A model generated the notes under the pieces. The model had not been told where the DNA came from and did not search any database. It saw only the letters and a program-made list of their open reading frames with translations. This document shows, piece by piece, positions 52,550 to 62,091 of a stretch of 64,000 nt of DNA. A program made the position numbers and the translations under genes. Every line of letters starts with the position of its first letter. Positions within the stretch are counted from its first letter, which is position 1. The stretch is taken from contig OY970265.1 in assembly GCA_963715675.1 (NCBI GenBank), positions 496,001 to 560,000 of the forward strand, read 5' to 3'. This stretch comes from DASVWZ01 sp963715675. Lineage in GTDB: Bacteria > Acidobacteriota > Terriglobia > Terriglobales > Acidobacteriaceae.

Positions 52550-52879
52550 TCACTCCAGATTCCCTTGCTCCAGCACCACATTTTCCCGCACGATCAGGCG
52601 GTGGGCGGCCATCTCTTTCAATGTCGGCAACACGCGGTTCACGTGCTCATCCGTGTCCACGAAGATGATGATCACCGGCAGTTTGCCGCCGGCGTCGACC
52701 AGGTGTGCGGTTTCAACCCGGTGCCGTCCCAGAAATCCGGCGACAGCGTGGATGGCGGTCGCGGCATACGCATTCTCTTTCCTCAGATAGTTGAGGATCT
52801 CCATGTGCAGCGGCCGGTGATGCCACTGATCGGCTTCGTTAAGGTAGATAGTGACTTGAACAGCCATGGCAGTTGGCAT
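52550..52879 (-). CDS. DUF190 protein
   Basis: A 109-residue cytoplasmic protein with the DUF190/UPF0166 pattern (AVQVTIYLNEADQWHHRPLH; AVAGFLGRHRVETAHLVD; LPVIIIFVDTDEHVNRVLP). It starts one base beyond the stop of crcB. The crcB-DUF190 pair is common, so a role in fluoride handling is likely but unproven. MAVQVTI at 52867 is an alternative start. Confidence 0.88.
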   Translation of the reverse strand: MPTAMAVQVTIYLNEADQWHHRPLHMEILNYLRKENAYAATAIHAVAGFLGRHRVETAHLVDAGGKLPVIIIFVDTDEHVNRVLPTLKEMAAHRLIVRENVVLEQGNLE

Positions 52880-52880
52880 T

Positions 52881-53255
52881 TTACAGCACCCGCGCCAGCG
52901 CCATACCGGCCAGTGCTCCGCCGAGGCATAGCAAGTTGTTCGTAAGAATGTTGGTCATCATGAGCATCCATTGCCCTTGTTCGAAGTAAGCCATGGTTTC
53001 AAACGCGTAGCTGGAAAACGTAGTAAATGCGCCGCAGAAGCCGACCACGATCAGCAGCCGCCAGCGCGGGTCAACGAATGCGCGCTCCGTGGCCCAGATC
53101 ATGAAAAACCCTACGATCATGCTGCCCGTGACGTTGATGAATAGCGTTCCGTAAGGGAAGACGGGCCCCAGGATTCGGGCGGCGTAGCGGCTGATGAGGA
53201 AGCGGGCGTTGGCGCCGGCAATCGCGCCGACGGAAATCACAAATAGATCGTTCAC
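52881..53255 (-). CDS. crcB: fluoride channel CrcB/FluC
   Basis: A 124-residue membrane protein with four hydrophobic helices, the size of a FluC monomer that works as a dual-topology dimer exporting fluoride. Motifs: GAIAGANARFLISRY, GTLFINVTGSMIVGF (conserved Asn), GFCGAFTTFSSYAFE (Phe box and TTFSS sodium site). The start is GTG with GGGAG eight bases upstream, inside the expression platform of a fluoride riboswitch. DUF190 follows. Confidence 0.95.
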   Translation of the reverse strand: MNDLFVISVGAIAGANARFLISRYAARILGPVFPYGTLFINVTGSMIVGFFMIWATERAFVDPRWRLLIVVGFCGAFTTFSSYAFETMAYFEQGQWMLMMTNILTNNLLCLGGALAGMALARVL

Positions 53256-53263
53256 GATGGAGT

Positions 53264-53343
53264 CTCCCTACAAAGTTTGTAGGAGTTATCAGCCCGGAAG
53301 GTTAACTGATGTGGTCCGGGCAGTTATGGCGAACTCCATCGCC
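53264..53343 (-). promoter_or_regulatory. fluoride riboswitch controlling crcB
   Basis: Read on the minus strand, GGCGATGGAGTTCGCC (53343-53328) forms the 5' hairpin. Then come AACTGCCCGGA and TCCGGGCTGATAACTCCTAC, the second stem and 3' conserved strand of the crcB RNA motif. GGAG in the first loop can pair with CTCC at 53285-53282 as the family's pseudoknot. CTCCTAC can instead pair with GTAGGGAG (53271-53264), which holds the Shine-Dalgarno GGGAG. Fluoride binding should therefore free the ribosome site and turn translation on. Confidence 0.9.
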
Positions 53344-53397
53344 GTGAATCAGTTTTACCACAAAAAGCACGAGCGGGGACCCTCGCGCCCACATTCG

Positions 53398-54279
53398 CTA
53401 CTTCTTGCGCTCCACCAGGAAATGGGCCAGCGATTGCAATGTTTCCGCGCGTGTGCCGAAAGGTTCCAACGAGCTAGTGGCTTTTTCCACGAGTGCATCG
53501 GCTTTCTTTAGCGACTCGTCAATTCCAAACAGCGCGGGATAGGTAGTCTTCTCCGCAGCCCTGTCCTTGCCTGCGGTTTTTCCCAGTTGCTCGGAGGTTT
53601 GAGTCACATCGAGAACGTCGTCCACGATCTGAAACGCCAGGCCAATGGATTGTCCAAAAGACCGCAGTTTGCAAACGGCGTCATCGTTCGCTCCAGCAAA
53701 GATCCCGCCGCTAACGACGCTGGCGGCTATCAGCGCAGCCGTTTTCGAGCGATGAATGTATTCGAGCGTAGCCAGGTCGGGGTTGTGATGCTCGGCTTCC
53801 AGATCGACGACCTGGCCTCCAATCATGCCGTCGATGGTGCCCGTGCCGCGGGCAATTTCCTCGATGATGCGCACGCGAGCTTCGGCGGAACAGCCCATTC
53901 GCGCCAATACCTCGTACGCCTGGGTTTGCAGAGCGTCGCCGGCTAAGATCGCGATCGCCTCCCCGAAGGCCTTGTGACAAGTGGGACGGCCGCGGCGCAG
54001 ATCGTCGTTGTCGAGGGCCGGGAGATCATCGTGGATCAGCGAATACGTATGCAGCATTTCGAGCGCCCCGCCAAGGTCCTCGATTCCTTGCGGCAACAAC
54101 CCGCCAACCATGCGGCCAGCTTCTATGCAGAGGATCGGACGCAAGCGCTTGCCTCCGGCAAATACACTGTGCCGCATCGCCTGATGAATGGAGACTGGAT
54201 GCTGCGTCGCCGGTGGTAACAAACGCTCTAGGGCGGCATCGGCCAACCGTCGGCCACTTTCCAGAGTCTGGTTCAGCAT
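53398..54279 (-). CDS. ispA: polyprenyl (farnesyl/geranylgeranyl) diphosphate synthase
   Basis: A 293-residue prenyltransferase that adds isopentenyl diphosphate to allylic diphosphates. Motifs: FAGGKRLRPILCIEAGRMVG, the first Asp-rich motif LIHDDLPALDNDDLRRGRPT, GTIDGMIGGQVVDLEAE, RSKTAALIAASV and the second Asp-rich motif FQIVDDVLDVTQTSEQLGKT. Product length cannot be fixed, although the family resembles IspA. xseB lies nearby upstream, a common arrangement. Confidence 0.9.
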   Translation of the reverse strand: MLNQTLESGRRLADAALERLLPPATQHPVSIHQAMRHSVFAGGKRLRPILCIEAGRMVGGLLPQGIEDLGGALEMLHTYSLIHDDLPALDNDDLRRGRPTCHKAFGEAIAILAGDALQTQAYEVLARMGCSAEARVRIIEEIARGTGTIDGMIGGQVVDLEAEHHNPDLATLEYIHRSKTAALIAASVVSGGIFAGANDDAVCKLRSFGQSIGLAFQIVDDVLDVTQTSEQLGKTAGKDRAAEKTTYPALFGIDESLKKADALVEKATSSLEPFGTRAETLQSLAHFLVERKK

Positions 54280-54380
54280 GACGGTGAGTATAACAAGCGG
54301 GCGAGTGGATCTTCAGCGATGGAATGCGGACGGGAGAAAATAAGGACGCCCGCAGGCGTCCCGTGAGAGAGAAACAATCT

Positions 54381-54752
54381 TCAAGCTGCGGCGGCCCGCA
54401 CGACAGCAGCGTTTCCTTCTGCCGATCGGACAATGCCGCGAATATCGAACGACGGACAGACGTCCGCGGCCCCGGCCTGCAGAGCGGCGGTCCACATGTC
54501 TTCATCGGCAAGACGATGGGTGCACACGATCCCGGCCTGGGGGAATTCCTGGGAAAGGCGTCCCACTTCGGAAAGCGGAGCTGCCTCAATGTCGAGAATC
54601 GCGATGCTGGTCCGGTGCTGGGCGATGAAACTCCGTAGTTCTCGCAAGGAGTTTGCCTTCTGGACCGACGCGAACGAAGCCGACAATGCGGAGGCTAATG
54701 ACTCAGCAATCCGCGGGTCGCTCTGAAAGAGCACAACATAGTGCGGCTGCAT
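54381..54752 (-). CDS. stand-alone receiver-like protein
   Basis: A 123-residue protein. The start is MQPHYVVLFQSDPRIAES (54752), with GAGGG upstream. It has the fold of a response-regulator receiver: FQSDPRI acidic pocket, IAILDIEAAP with the phospho-acceptor Asp, and AGIVCTHRLADEDMW; the usual conserved Lys is not seen. It lies between ispA and xseB. Role unknown, possibly a degenerate receiver. Confidence 0.6.
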   Translation of the reverse strand: MQPHYVVLFQSDPRIAESLASALSASFASVQKANSLRELRSFIAQHRTSIAILDIEAAPLSEVGRLSQEFPQAGIVCTHRLADEDMWTAALQAGAADVCPSFDIRGIVRSAEGNAAVVRAAAA

Positions 54753-54870
54753 ACTTCCCTCGACTTCTGCCGCGCAAAACGGCAGTACTGCCGCGACAGC
54801 GTCCGTTCGCGGAGCAACCCTGTCACAGTCGTTAACACTAGCGAGCGGCAAGCATCCGAGGCGGTCCCGC

Positions 54871-55110
54871 TTACCTGCGGCCGGACGATACCTCGGTCAA
54901 GGGCTCGAACGGTTCAGCCTGAAGTTTTCCGTTCTGCTTCAAAAGGATTTCCACTTTCCCTTCCGCCTCCTCCAATTCTTTACGGCAAGCGGCCGAAAGC
55001 TGCATTCCTTCTTCAAAAAGTGTCAGGGACGTCTCGAGCGGAACTTCACCCTTCTCCAGTTCCTGCACGATCTTCTCCAAACGTTGCAGACACTCTTCCA
55101 ATTTGGCCAA
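54871..55110 (-). CDS. xseB: exodeoxyribonuclease VII small subunit
   Basis: A 79-residue protein with the family's two-helix pattern (LEECLQRLEKIVQELEKGEV; LETSLTLFEEGMQLSAACRK; LEEAEGKVEILLK). It pairs with XseA to degrade single-stranded DNA. xseA is not in this window. Length is typical. Confidence 0.92.
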   Translation of the reverse strand: MAKLEECLQRLEKIVQELEKGEVPLETSLTLFEEGMQLSAACRKELEEAEGKVEILLKQNGKLQAEPFEPLTEVSSGRR

Positions 55111-55198
55111 AGCCGGAAAACTCCTGCTTATATTCTAGTCCACTTCGCGCCGGGAAGTGTCTGGAAGAAATCATTTTTCACGGAATATTCACAGGTCG

Positions 55199-57058
55199 CT
55201 ATGCCGAAATGGGATTCGATTTCCCCAAAGCCTCGAGCACATCCACTGCAGAAGCGTAGCGGCCCAGCGGTGCGCTGATCTGGGCGCCTTGCACCAGGCT
55301 CCGCACCGCGGTCAGCATCTCACGGGCGATCAGAACGCCCTCCTCGCGAGCGGCTTCCGGAGTCTTGGCGGCAGTCATGCGCTCCAGAATCGAATCCGGC
55401 ACCGAAACCCGCAGCTCGTTTTTCATGAACTCGGCGTTGCGGGCGCTTACCAGCGGCCAAATCCCGGCAATCACCGGAATCCGGCAGTGCTCGATCCGCC
55501 GGATAAACGCTTCCAGCAGTCCCAGATCGAACACCGGCTGCGTGACGGCATACTCCGCGCCGGCTTCCACCTTGTACTCGAAGCGGCGAATCTCTTCGTC
55601 TATGTTCGGGACGCCGGGGTTGGCTCCGACCCCAATCACAAACGCCGTCCCGGTTCCGATGGGGTTGCCGCCGATGTCCATGCCCCGGTTCAGGCTGTGC
55701 ACGATGTTCACCAGGCCGATCGAATCCACGTCGAAGACAGCGGTGGCGTCGGGGTAGTTGCCCATCCTCGGCGGATCGCCCGTGATGCAGATGAGATTCC
55801 GGATTCCGGTGGCCGCCGCGCCCAGCAGGTCCGACTGTATGCCCAGCACGTTGCGGTCTCGGCAGGTGTAGTGCAGGATGGGTTCAATGCCGACCTGCTG
55901 CTGCATCAGCAGGGAGAGCGCCTGATTGCTCATCCGCGCCGAGGCCCGGGGGCTGTCGGGAATATTGATCGCATCCACGCCCACCCTCTTCAGAAAATGC
56001 GCCCCTTCCACCTCTTTTCGGATGTCGGTGCCCTTGGGAGGGACGATCTCCACCATGGTTACGAACTCGCCTGCGGCGATCCTGGCGCCGAGCCGGGAGC
56101 GCTCCCGCAAAGGAATCGCCGTCACCGCGGCTGGCTTGGTTTCTCCCTTGACCGCTGCGGAACTCACCTTGGCACGGGCTACGTCCACGCGCAACTCCGA
56201 CTTCATGGTTCGGATGTGCTCTGGCGTCGTCCCGCAACAGCCTCCTACCAGCCGCACCCCCGCTGTCACAAACCTCCGGGCATAATTGGCCATGTATTCC
56301 GGCGAGCACAGGTAGATGTTCCGTCCTTCCACCGAGCGCGGCACGCCGGCGTTCGGTTGCGCCGACAGCGGCAGGGAAGTGACCGCTCGCATGCGCTCTA
56401 CCGCCTCCAGCATGGCGACCGGCCCGACGCTGCAATTGCAGCCGATCACCTCGGCGCCCCAATCTTCCAGGTGGGGCGTGAAAATCTCCGGAGCCGAGCC
56501 GTCCAGGCAGTTGCCGTCCTCGTCAATGGTGACCTGCGCGATCACCGGAATTTTCGGATTCACCTCGCGGGCGGCTAGGATGGCCTGACGCAGCTCTTCC
56601 AGGTAGCCGAAGGTCTCCAGCATCAGCAGGTCGGCGCCGCCTTCGACCAGCGCTTCGATCTGCTCGCGAAAAGCCACGCGAGCCTCCTCGAACGAGGTCT
56701 TGCCCAGTGGTTCGATGCGTACCCCGAGTGGGCCGACCGACCCCGCTACCCAGACATCAAAACTCTTGGCCGCTTCCCGCGCTATCCGCGCGCCCCCCAC
56801 ATTGATTTCGCCAACCCGGTCGGCCAGACTGTGCCGCGCCAGTCGAAACGAATTCGCCCCGAACGTATTGGTTTCAATGACTTCCGCACCCGCCTGCAAG
56901 TATTCATGATGAATGCCGCGGATCAGGTCCGGTTGGGTCAGGTTCAACTCGTCATAGCAGCGGTTGATGAAGATGCCCTTGCTGTACAGCAGCGTGCCCA
57001 TGGCTCCGTCACAGAGCACGGGCGACTGCTTCAACCGGGCAATGAAATCCTTAGCCAT
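55199..57058 (-). CDS. bifunctional homocysteine S-methyltransferase / methylenetetrahydrofolate reductase
   Basis: A 619-residue fusion. Residues 1 to about 295 are a homocysteine methyltransferase (LCDGAMGTLLYSKG; AGAEVIETNTFGANSF; IGCNCSVGP and GGCCGTTPEHIR with the zinc Cys). Residues about 330-619 are an MTHFR barrel (VEIVPPKGTDIRKEVEGAHF; ICITGDPPRMGNYPDATAVF-like FAD site; GAEYAVTQPVFDLGLLEAFI; IPVIAGIWPLVSARNAEFM). The start MAKDFIARLKQ at 57058 fits the family; no strong ribosome site is seen. It links the folate and methionine cycles. The layout is like YitJ. Confidence 0.93.
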   Translation of the reverse strand: MAKDFIARLKQSPVLCDGAMGTLLYSKGIFINRCYDELNLTQPDLIRGIHHEYLQAGAEVIETNTFGANSFRLARHSLADRVGEINVGGARIAREAAKSFDVWVAGSVGPLGVRIEPLGKTSFEEARVAFREQIEALVEGGADLLMLETFGYLEELRQAILAAREVNPKIPVIAQVTIDEDGNCLDGSAPEIFTPHLEDWGAEVIGCNCSVGPVAMLEAVERMRAVTSLPLSAQPNAGVPRSVEGRNIYLCSPEYMANYARRFVTAGVRLVGGCCGTTPEHIRTMKSELRVDVARAKVSSAAVKGETKPAAVTAIPLRERSRLGARIAAGEFVTMVEIVPPKGTDIRKEVEGAHFLKRVGVDAINIPDSPRASARMSNQALSLLMQQQVGIEPILHYTCRDRNVLGIQSDLLGAAATGIRNLICITGDPPRMGNYPDATAVFDVDSIGLVNIVHSLNRGMDIGGNPIGTGTAFVIGVGANPGVPNIDEEIRRFEYKVEAGAEYAVTQPVFDLGLLEAFIRRIEHCRIPVIAGIWPLVSARNAEFMKNELRVSVPDSILERMTAAKTPEAAREEGVLIAREMLTAVRSLVQGAQISAPLGRYASAVDVLEALGKSNPISA

Positions 57059-57080
57059 TTCATTGAGAATACAGGATGAA

Positions 57081-57401
57081 TCACCGTTTTGCACCCGGCT
57101 CGCTGGCGGGTGCCTGTCGATGATCAAGACGTGAATGGCCTGCGATCGCTTCATCCAGGACCGAACGGCCCTGCATTTCCTCGACGTCCTGGCGAAAGTA
57201 GCCGATCGTCAACTTCTTGGGGACGGAGACCGCGCCCTCGTCGGGAGTTTCCCCGCCGACCACCATCCGGAATAGCGTTGTCTTGCCCGCCCCATTGGGG
57301 CCGACCAGCCCGACTTTTTCGCCGGGATTCAACTGAAACGAAGCATCCACGAAGAGCAACTGCTTGCCATACTGCTTATTGATATTTGAGAAAGAGATCA
57401 T
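57081..57401 (-). pseudogene. truncated ABC-F ATPase gene
   Basis: The first about 88 residues are an ABC-F N-terminus (MISFSNINKQYGKQLLFVDA; Walker A GLVGPNGAGKTTLF; IGYFRQDVEEMQGRSVLDEA). The frame then becomes unrelated (HSRLDHRQAPASEPGAKR) and ends, while ABC-F proteins normally exceed 500 residues. The signature motif, Walker B and second cassette are missing. A deletion appears to have joined this 5' end to the region just upstream of the methyltransferase/MTHFR gene. Confidence 0.8.
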
Positions 57402-57646
57402 TTTGAAGGAGCAACTCGCGGCACCGTGCCTCTTCCAGTGTAGCCCGGCCAGAAAATTGCCGGCCAACGCTGGCACTTTGGATCATTGGGTTTGCTCGTG
57501 ACTCGGGTGCAATTGTTGAGGTTATCAGGCTTCTTCTTCGTTCTTGTCTGTTTAGATTAACTATGATTAACTGTTAACAATAATCTCTGGTTAATAGACG
57601 AGAGCAGTGGCACTTTGCCACTTCAGGGCAGAGAGGTGGGGTATTC

Positions 57647-60600
57647 ATGGCGCGGGCAACGCACTTTGCTTTTCTTCTGTTTATTGTGGCGTGTCTTGTC
57701 CCAGCGAAAGCGCTGGGACAAGGAGAAACCACCAGTGCCATCCTTGGCCAAGTCCGAGACATAACCAATGCGGTTGTGCCGGGCGCCACGGTGACGATCA
57801 CCAATCAGGAGACCGGACTGAAGCGCAACGCCCGGACCGATGACGCAGGACGATTTGACTTTCCGCAGTTAAAGCCGGGCACTTATTCGGTTAGGGTGGA
57901 AGCGCCAGGTTTCGATCCACGCCAAAATGACAACGTGATTTCGGGTCTGGGCCAGAAGCAAACTGTGGATTTCACGCTCAAAGTGGCGCGATCCAATGAG
58001 GCGGTTGAGGTAAGCAGCGAAGCCCCACTCATCAATCCGGAAAATGCCAACACATCCACGACCCTGAATGCGTCGGCACTGGAGGACTTGCCGAATCCGG
58101 GAGGCGATCTGACCTACCCTCTGCAATTCGCGCCTGGCGCCATGATCAATACGGCGGGGAGCAGTAACGACTTTGTCGGCGGCAGCAACGGCTACGGCAA
58201 CGTGGAGTTCAATGGACTCCCCGCTCTTTCCAATGGCTACATCGTGGACGGGCTGGAAACGAACGACCCGCTCACCAATCTCAACAGCGGTCTCTCGACT
58301 AATCTCGTCCTGGGATTGAATTCGATTTCGGAAGTGACCGTTAACACACTTTCTTATTCCGTGGATCAAGGACGCTATGGCGCATCGCAAGTCGACTACG
58401 TCACCAAGTCCGGCACCAATCAGTTCCACGGGAACCTGTGTGAACTGTGGAACGGTTCACTACTGAACGCGGCGGACTACTTCACCAATGCGACTCCGGG
58501 AAACCACAAGCCCAGGTCCACAGTGAATCACTTTGGAGGCAGTCTCGGGGGGCCGATTATGCATGACAGGCTATTTTTCTTTTTCGATAGCGAGTGGGTA
58601 CGTATCGCACTGCCCATTGTCACACCCACGATTGTTCCCAGTGCGGTATTCCAACGATACGTGCTTCAGCAGCTTCCTTCGGCGTCGGTCCCGTTTTATC
58701 AGCAGATGTTTTCGCTATATGGAAACACCAGCGGCACACCGACCGCGATACTCGGCTGCCCGCTTGGCGCGGCTGGGGATGGTTGTGCCAATAGGCAAAG
58801 CGTATCGCACTCCATTGACGATCATGAACAAGTGCAGACGGTGCGTGTCGACTACAACATCAACGCGAGAGATACGGCCTGGTTTCGTTTTCAGGCCGAC
58901 ACCGGCGTGCAAGCTGCCTATACGGATCCTATCAACTCTCTGTTTGATGCGCTGTCATCGCAGCCTCTCTACTCGTTTGCCGCAGGACACACGCACGTCT
59001 TCTCGCAGAACTTGGTCAACTACTTCAATCCGGCATTCTCTTGGTACGAGAGCCTGTTCGGGCCCAGCAACCTGCAGAAGACCTTGGAGGCATTTCCGCT
59101 TGTGTTACAGGGCACTGGCACGAACGCCTTCACGCCCGTGGGAGGGCTTGATAATACCTGGATTCAAGGCCGGCGCGCATCGCGCTTTTTCGTCAACGAC
59201 AATCTAGCCTGGAGTCGCGGCGCTCACGAACTTCGCTTTGGAACCAATATCCGTGTATTCCGCCTGAATGACTATGACTTCGGAGAAGGCACGGTTCCCA
59301 CCGTGACCTATGCGAACTTGCAGCAATTCATCGACGGGGTCGCGAATACCGCGTCGAAGACGTTTCCTTCGAACGCAAATGAACCCTTCAACTTTCTCAA
59401 TCTCGATTTCTACGCACAAGACACCTGGAAGGTAACTCGCACCCTAACCTGGACGTTCGGGCTGCGCGACACATTTAATTCCAACCCCCTGAATCCTCAT
59501 GATGAAGTTGCCCGCCTTCACGGCTCCTTCGGCTCCATCTCGCATGACGTCAATCAACCGCTGAATGAGGCTATCCAAACTCATCTCGGCAATCTGTTCT
59601 CGTCTACCCCACTGGCGATCCTGCAACCAAGGACCGCGCTTGCATGGCAGTTCGAGCCAAATTCCGTGCTCCGCACCGGCTTCGGGATTTTCAGCGATAT
59701 CCTGCCGGGCACGGTAGCCGACCTGATCGGCGCGAACCCTCCCTACAACAAGACATTCCAGGGAGGCGTACTTGGCAGCGTGGGCGGCACGGCCATAGCA
59801 CCCGGGGTGCCTAACAGCGCCATCGACGCCACCATCGCGGCAAATCAGATTTTTAGTTCGGGATTTCCTCAAGGCCAGCTTTCGTGTACATCTTCACAGT
59901 CGAGTCCCGCAACCTGCCTCCCTCCGGTTGCGATCACGGCTGTCCCGGATGGCAAACTCCACGCACCCTACTTCATGGAGTGGAGCTTGGGACTGGAACA
60001 CCAGTTTGGATCGACGGCCAGGGTGCAGGCGCAATACGTAGGTACGCGAGCCGTGAATCAGCCGTACTCGACTCAAGTCAACGGCTACCAAACCGTATGT
60101 CAGGGTTGCTTTGCGCCGTTTCCCTATATGCAATCAACGGATCCGCGATTCGCTGCCGTGATGCAGTTCTCTACCGGCGCAAACAGCCACTACAACGGCC
60201 TGCAGTTGACCGCGATGAAGCGCCTCGGCCATGGCCTGCAAGGGCAGGTCAACTACACCTGGAGCCGTTGCATGGATACAGTCTCGAACGGAGGCTTCCT
60301 TTCATTTTCCGCCGGAGGGATTCTCTCGCCTCTGCCGGGAGATCTGGCCCGCGATTATGGACCTTGCGACTATGACATCCGGCAAAATCTCAACGCGCAA
60401 TATGTTTATCAGTTGCCGGTCAAAGTGCGGAATCACTCGCTGGGCTACGCGCTCAACGGCTGGCAGATTTCTGGGACAGCATTTTGGCACAGCGGAGTTC
60501 CGTTCTCGGTGCTGGGCACCCCTTATTCAGCCAACGGAAACGGCATCGTGCAGGGCAGCGGGCCGCAGTTCGCGAGCGTCGTTCGGGGCGTTCCGCTGTA

Positions 60601-61042
60601 TGAGCATCATGCGATTCCGGGTGTAACCCAGGCGGGAACGATTCAGTGGCTTAATCCGGACGCGTTTGTCTCGGCGGTCGATCCGAGCACAGGGCAGTGC
60701 TATGGCGGCGATAACCCGCAGAATTGCCAGTTCGGAAACCTCGGGCGCAATGCCCTGCGCGGCCCTGATTTCGTTTGGAGTGACTTCTACCTGACCAAGT
60801 GGTTTCCTTTGGGCGAGCATGTGAAGTTGCGGTTTGAGGGACAGTTCTTTAATGTCTTCAACCATCCGAATTTTGCGCTGTCTAGCATGGTACAGGCGGG
60901 CATTCAGGGAAATCCTTCCACGCAGAGCGGATTTGGCGCGCTCACCTCCACCACCTCTCCGCCGACCGGATTGCTCGGCGTCGGGTTGGGCGGCGATAGC
61001 AGTCCACGCATGATCGCTTTCCAGGCACGATTGGAGTTCTGA
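57647..61042 (+). CDS. Oar-like TonB-dependent outer-membrane protein
   Basis: A 1131-residue outer-membrane protein. Residues 1-24 form a signal peptide (HFAFLLFIVACLVPAKALGQ). Residues about 28-110 form a carboxypeptidase-regulatory-like beta domain (ILGQVRDITNAVVPGATVTI; DAGRFDFPQLKPGTYSVRVE). A plug-like region follows (GNVEFNGLPALSNGYIVDGL; VDQGRYGASQVDYVTKSGTN), then a long beta-barrel region ending in a short aromatic C-terminus (RMIAFQARLEF). This is the expanded family typical of Acidobacteriota, thought to import or bind glycans. It lies alone between an AT-rich upstream region and greB. Substrate unknown. Confidence 0.9.
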   Translation: MARATHFAFLLFIVACLVPAKALGQGETTSAILGQVRDITNAVVPGATVTITNQETGLKRNARTDDAGRFDFPQLKPGTYSVRVEAPGFDPRQNDNVISGLGQKQTVDFTLKVARSNEAVEVSSEAPLINPENANTSTTLNASALEDLPNPGGDLTYPLQFAPGAMINTAGSSNDFVGGSNGYGNVEFNGLPALSNGYIVDGLETNDPLTNLNSGLSTNLVLGLNSISEVTVNTLSYSVDQGRYGASQVDYVTKSGTNQFHGNLCELWNGSLLNAADYFTNATPGNHKPRSTVNHFGGSLGGPIMHDRLFFFFDSEWVRIALPIVTPTIVPSAVFQRYVLQQLPSASVPFYQQMFSLYGNTSGTPTAILGCPLGAAGDGCANRQSVSHSIDDHEQVQTVRVDYNINARDTAWFRFQADTGVQAAYTDPINSLFDALSSQPLYSFAAGHTHVFSQNLVNYFNPAFSWYESLFGPSNLQKTLEAFPLVLQGTGTNAFTPVGGLDNTWIQGRRASRFFVNDNLAWSRGAHELRFGTNIRVFRLNDYDFGEGTVPTVTYANLQQFIDGVANTASKTFPSNANEPFNFLNLDFYAQDTWKVTRTLTWTFGLRDTFNSNPLNPHDEVARLHGSFGSISHDVNQPLNEAIQTHLGNLFSSTPLAILQPRTALAWQFEPNSVLRTGFGIFSDILPGTVADLIGANPPYNKTFQGGVLGSVGGTAIAPGVPNSAIDATIAANQIFSSGFPQGQLSCTSSQSSPATCLPPVAITAVPDGKLHAPYFMEWSLGLEHQFGSTARVQAQYVGTRAVNQPYSTQVNGYQTVCQGCFAPFPYMQSTDPRFAAVMQFSTGANSHYNGLQLTAMKRLGHGLQGQVNYTWSRCMDTVSNGGFLSFSAGGILSPLPGDLARDYGPCDYDIRQNLNAQYVYQLPVKVRNHSLGYALNGWQISGTAFWHSGVPFSVLGTPYSANGNGIVQGSGPQFASVVRGVPLYEHHAIPGVTQAGTIQWLNPDAFVSAVDPSTGQCYGGDNPQNCQFGNLGRNALRGPDFVWSDFYLTKWFPLGEHVKLRFEGQFFNVFNHPNFALSSMVQAGIQGNPSTQSGFGALTSTTSPPTGLLGVGLGGDSSPRMIAFQARLEF

Positions 61043-61191
61043 GCATACACGGGCGGCTCTGTATGGTTTGTCGGCAATCCAGAAGTAATCCGCAAACAGG
61101 CTCCCGGAAATCACCCGATGGTTTCCGCTCATGCTGACACATTCTGCCTGTTCCAGTGTAGGCGGTGGATTCGCCCTAGAAAGACTACGAG

Positions 61192-61794
61192 ATGCGAAAA
61201 GGGTTTACGAGAAAACCACAAGCGGACGCGCCCGCGACGCACACCAAGAACTACATCACGCCGAGCGGCCTCGATCGCCTCAAAGATGAGCACCGGTTTC
61301 TGCTCACCAGGGAACGCCCGGCCGTGACGGAGGTGGTGGCGTGGGCTGCCGGCAACGGCGATCGCAGTGACAACGCCGACTATCGGTACGGCAAGCGGCG
61401 GCTGCGGCAGATCGATGGGCGGATTCGCTTTCTCGCCAAGCGAATCGAAGCCGCGGAAGTGGTGGACCCGGAAGCTCCCAGAGCGGGGCAGGCGGCGACG
61501 AAGGCATTCTTCGGAGCGACCGTGTGCTATGCCAATGCCGCGGGAGCGGAGCGAGTGGTCAGCATCGTGGGCACCGACGAGATCGATCTCAATCGCAACC
61601 ACATCAGTTGGGTGTCACCTCTGGGGCGCGCGTTGATGAAGTCGGCAGCGGGTGACAGCGTAGTCCTTCAATTGCCAGGCGGCACAGAATACCTGACCGT
61701 GCTGGAAGTACGTTACCAGCGCATTTCTGTGGAACCGTTCCGTGAACCACCTGGATCCGAGGCCTCGGCAAAGGGACTCCCTCGCCGACGCTAG
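61192..61794 (+). CDS. greB: transcription elongation factor GreB-like
   Basis: A 200-residue protein that reactivates backtracked RNA polymerase by stimulating transcript cleavage. Residues about 20-95 form the coiled-coil (NYITPSGLDRLKDEHRFLLT; WAAGNGDRSDNADYRYGKRR, with the acidic Asp pair at the tip). Residues about 105-185 are the FKBP-like domain (FFGATVCYANAAG; IVGTDEIDLNRNHISWVSPL; LMKSAAGDSVVLQLPGG). The family's GreB-type YGKRRLR is present. The C-terminus is about 15 residues longer than usual. Confidence 0.9.
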   Translation: MRKGFTRKPQADAPATHTKNYITPSGLDRLKDEHRFLLTRERPAVTEVVAWAAGNGDRSDNADYRYGKRRLRQIDGRIRFLAKRIEAAEVVDPEAPRAGQAATKAFFGATVCYANAAGAERVVSIVGTDEIDLNRNHISWVSPLGRALMKSAAGDSVVLQLPGGTEYLTVLEVRYQRISVEPFREPPGSEASAKGLPRRR

Positions 61795-61876
61795 CCGGCA
61801 CAATTCCCCGCGTCCAAGCCTTCGTTGAGTTGCTCGCGAAATTCGCCCACCGGAGAATGCCCGGCATGAACTGGGC

Positions 61877-61984
61877 GGGCCGGTGGCCCAGGTTCGTGTC
61901 CGCGCACTTCGGACGCTAACCTGGGGACCCATGACACTGCCGCCACATCCCGCCCCACTTTCCTCTTGACTCCGCCCCGGCAAA
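61877..61984. repeat. intergenic repeat family A, copy 1
   Basis: About 108 bp, about 93% identical to 62092-62199. It contains a long stem-loop: CCCAGGTT with AACCTGGG outside, and GTCCG with CGGAC inside. Copies lie in direct orientation 215 bp apart. Confidence 0.8.
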
Positions 61985-62091
61985 TTAACTCATCCACAAA
62001 GAAGTCATCCCGAAGTCCCCGCGCTTTCACCAGCGGGGCGAGGGATCCGGCGCGCACCACCGCTGAGCGTGGGAGCCGCGACATTCCCCCT

